The position numbers and the translations under genes are program-made. From Prorocentrum cordatum (lineage: Eukaryota; Sar; Dinophyceae; Prorocentrales; Prorocentraceae), in the NCBI GenBank assembly GCA_963575745.1, contig CAUYUJ010018862.1, positions 110,001-174,000 on the forward strand: a stretch of 64,000 nucleotides of DNA. The letters run 5' to 3'. Shown piece after piece: positions 62,980-64,000 of the stretch; within the stretch, counting starts at the first letter, position 1; each line of letters opens with the position of its first letter. The notes below the pieces were generated by a model. That model was not told the origin of the DNA. It was given only the letters and a program-made list of their open reading frames with translations, and ran no database searches.

Positions 62980-64000
62980 TGTGTGTTTGCTGTTGTTTAT
63001 CCCGTCCTTTTTTTCCGGCGACCGCAAGGCCTGTTGGGCTTAGGTTATTGGTTATTCGATATGCAGGGGGGGCCGTCTCCCGCTGCCCCCCCCCCTGCGC
63101 CCTGTTTTCGTTTTGGAAAAAAAAACTCCTCTCGCTGTTGCTGCTGTTGTTGTTGGTGTTGTTGTTGTTGAATTCTCATTACTGACGAATAATTATTGTT
63201 GATCCCCCCCTCCGGCGGACATTGTATTTTTTCAATTGAAGTGCCCCTTCCGGGGCTCGCACCCTGTTTGTTATCAAGGAAAGTCGTGGGCATCAAACTG
63301 CGTTGTTGGCCCCCAGGACAACAACAACAACAACGGCTCCCGCCTGATACTTCCTCCAAATTTTCTCAGGACCCCCGCCCCCGCCTGGGACTTCCTCGCA
63401 GTTTACTCAGGCGGAGGCGCTCCCGCTTGAGACTTCCTCGCAAATTACTCCAGACCCCCGCCCCCGCCTGGGACTTCCTCGCAGTTTACTCAGGCGGAGG
63501 CGCTCCCGCCTGAGACTTTCTCGCAAATTACTCCGGGAGCGGCGCTCCCGCCTGGGACTTCCTTTACAACTGAGCATCAAACTGTGTTGTTGGCCCCCCG
63601 GACTACAACAACAACGGCTCCCGCCCCTCAGAGTCCGCCGCTCGACCCGTCTGTCTGGTTCGTCCGTTTGTTTAAACCTCCTCTTCCTCTTGCCCCCCTC
63701 CCTCATGTCAACCTCTTCGTCCTCCAATCCATCCTTCTCCCCCCCTTGCTCCTCCCTCCGATCCCTCCCTCCCCTACTCTTTTCTCCCTCGTTCTCCCTT
63801 CCTCCTTCCCCCTGCTTTCCTGTTTTTAGGGGCTGCGCCAACTACCAGCGGAAGGTAGGGAAGTGATACCCCCACAAAGGGGTATGACAGAAGACGAAGA
63901 GGGCGGGTATCGAGGGTTTGGGAGTTATATATTGAGTGACGGGGCGGCGCATATAAGAACGATCATTATTAAGATGATTGTTGTTGTTGTTGTTGTTGTT
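62041..64000. repeat. ~1.08-kb tandem repeat with (TTG)n tracts
   Basis: Two copies (offset 1074 bp at the left and ~1088 bp at the right) share TCCGGCGGACATTGTATTTT, GGGCATCAAACTGCGTTGTTG, CCGCCTGGGACTTCCTCGCA, the pyrimidine-rich block at 62600-62740 and 63690-63820, GGGGCTGCGCCAACTAC, AAAGGGGTATGAC and TATAAGA-CGATCA. Each ends in a (TTG)n tract (62888-62976 and from 63979). A subunit with GGCGGAGGCGCTCCCGCCTGA is repeated inside each copy. The array continues past the window. Confidence 0.9.

Noticed and set aside
62041-64000. Split direct repeats for the second YR element
   Set aside because: The repeats at 62-64 kb are tandem, and nothing similar was found on the 3' side of the element near 57.5 kb.

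Overview
The window looks like nuclear DNA of a dinoflagellate; the species cannot be fixed from the sequence. Reasons: a gag-like protein and tyrosine-recombinase (YR) retrotransposon domains of a kind I recall as abundant in dinoflagellate genomes; an intronless multi-pass membrane protein with the SHSW / CIPQ / RxWCVFE motif set common in dinoflagellates; two degenerate tandem copies of the 3' part of the dinoflagellate spliced leader just upstream of it; and a GC-rich, extremely repeat-laden sequence with few genes. No rRNA, tRNA, CRISPR array or bacterial-style operon was recognised.

Layout. 1-9 kb: AC-rich and 42-bp minisatellites, a 137-bp foldback element and long (GGA)n and (GAT)n tracts. 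9.5-13.7 kb: a duplicated unit with spliced-leader-like strings, a candidate minus-strand coding segment split by a (GGA)n tract, and more minisatellites. 13.75-20.43 kb: the main feature, an apparently full-length YR retrotransposon on the minus strand. It has split direct repeats in the order A1 - ORFs - B1 - A2 - B2 and encodes gag-like protein, reverse transcriptase, RNase H, YR and a cytosine-5-methyltransferase-like domain. It sits inside a (GGA)n microsatellite. 20.4-33 kb: mostly simple repeats, two short inverted-repeat elements, a dispersed palindromic repeat, an AT-rich island (29.17-29.73 kb) and one hidden coding segment (27.05-27.22 kb). 33.4-35 kb: a three-exon host-type gene of unknown function on the minus strand. 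35-48.7 kb: repeats plus scattered short coding-like fragments. 48.72-50.27 kb: the membrane-protein gene with spliced-leader relics. 51.3-57.5 kb: satellite-like arrays, including a 157-bp unit with a perfect 18-bp hairpin and a 1.4-kb composite repeat present in direct and inverted copies. 57.7-61.9 kb: a second, decayed relative of the YR retrotransposon. 62-64 kb: a ~1.08-kb tandem repeat with (TTG)n tracts that runs off the window.

How the parts relate. The retrotransposon proteins form one replication module: gag-like protein for packaging, RT and RNase H for cDNA synthesis, YR for insertion of a circular intermediate, and a methyltransferase-like tail that could modify element DNA. In the first element gag and pol share one frame separated by a single TAG, and the YR lies in a different frame between RNase H and the methyltransferase. 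The host genes show no operon-like linkage. The membrane protein probably passed through a processed mRNA, given the relic leaders and the uninterrupted frame. Apart from the intact retrotransposon domains and the membrane protein, gene calls here are tentative, because long open frames arise by chance in GC-rich repeats.
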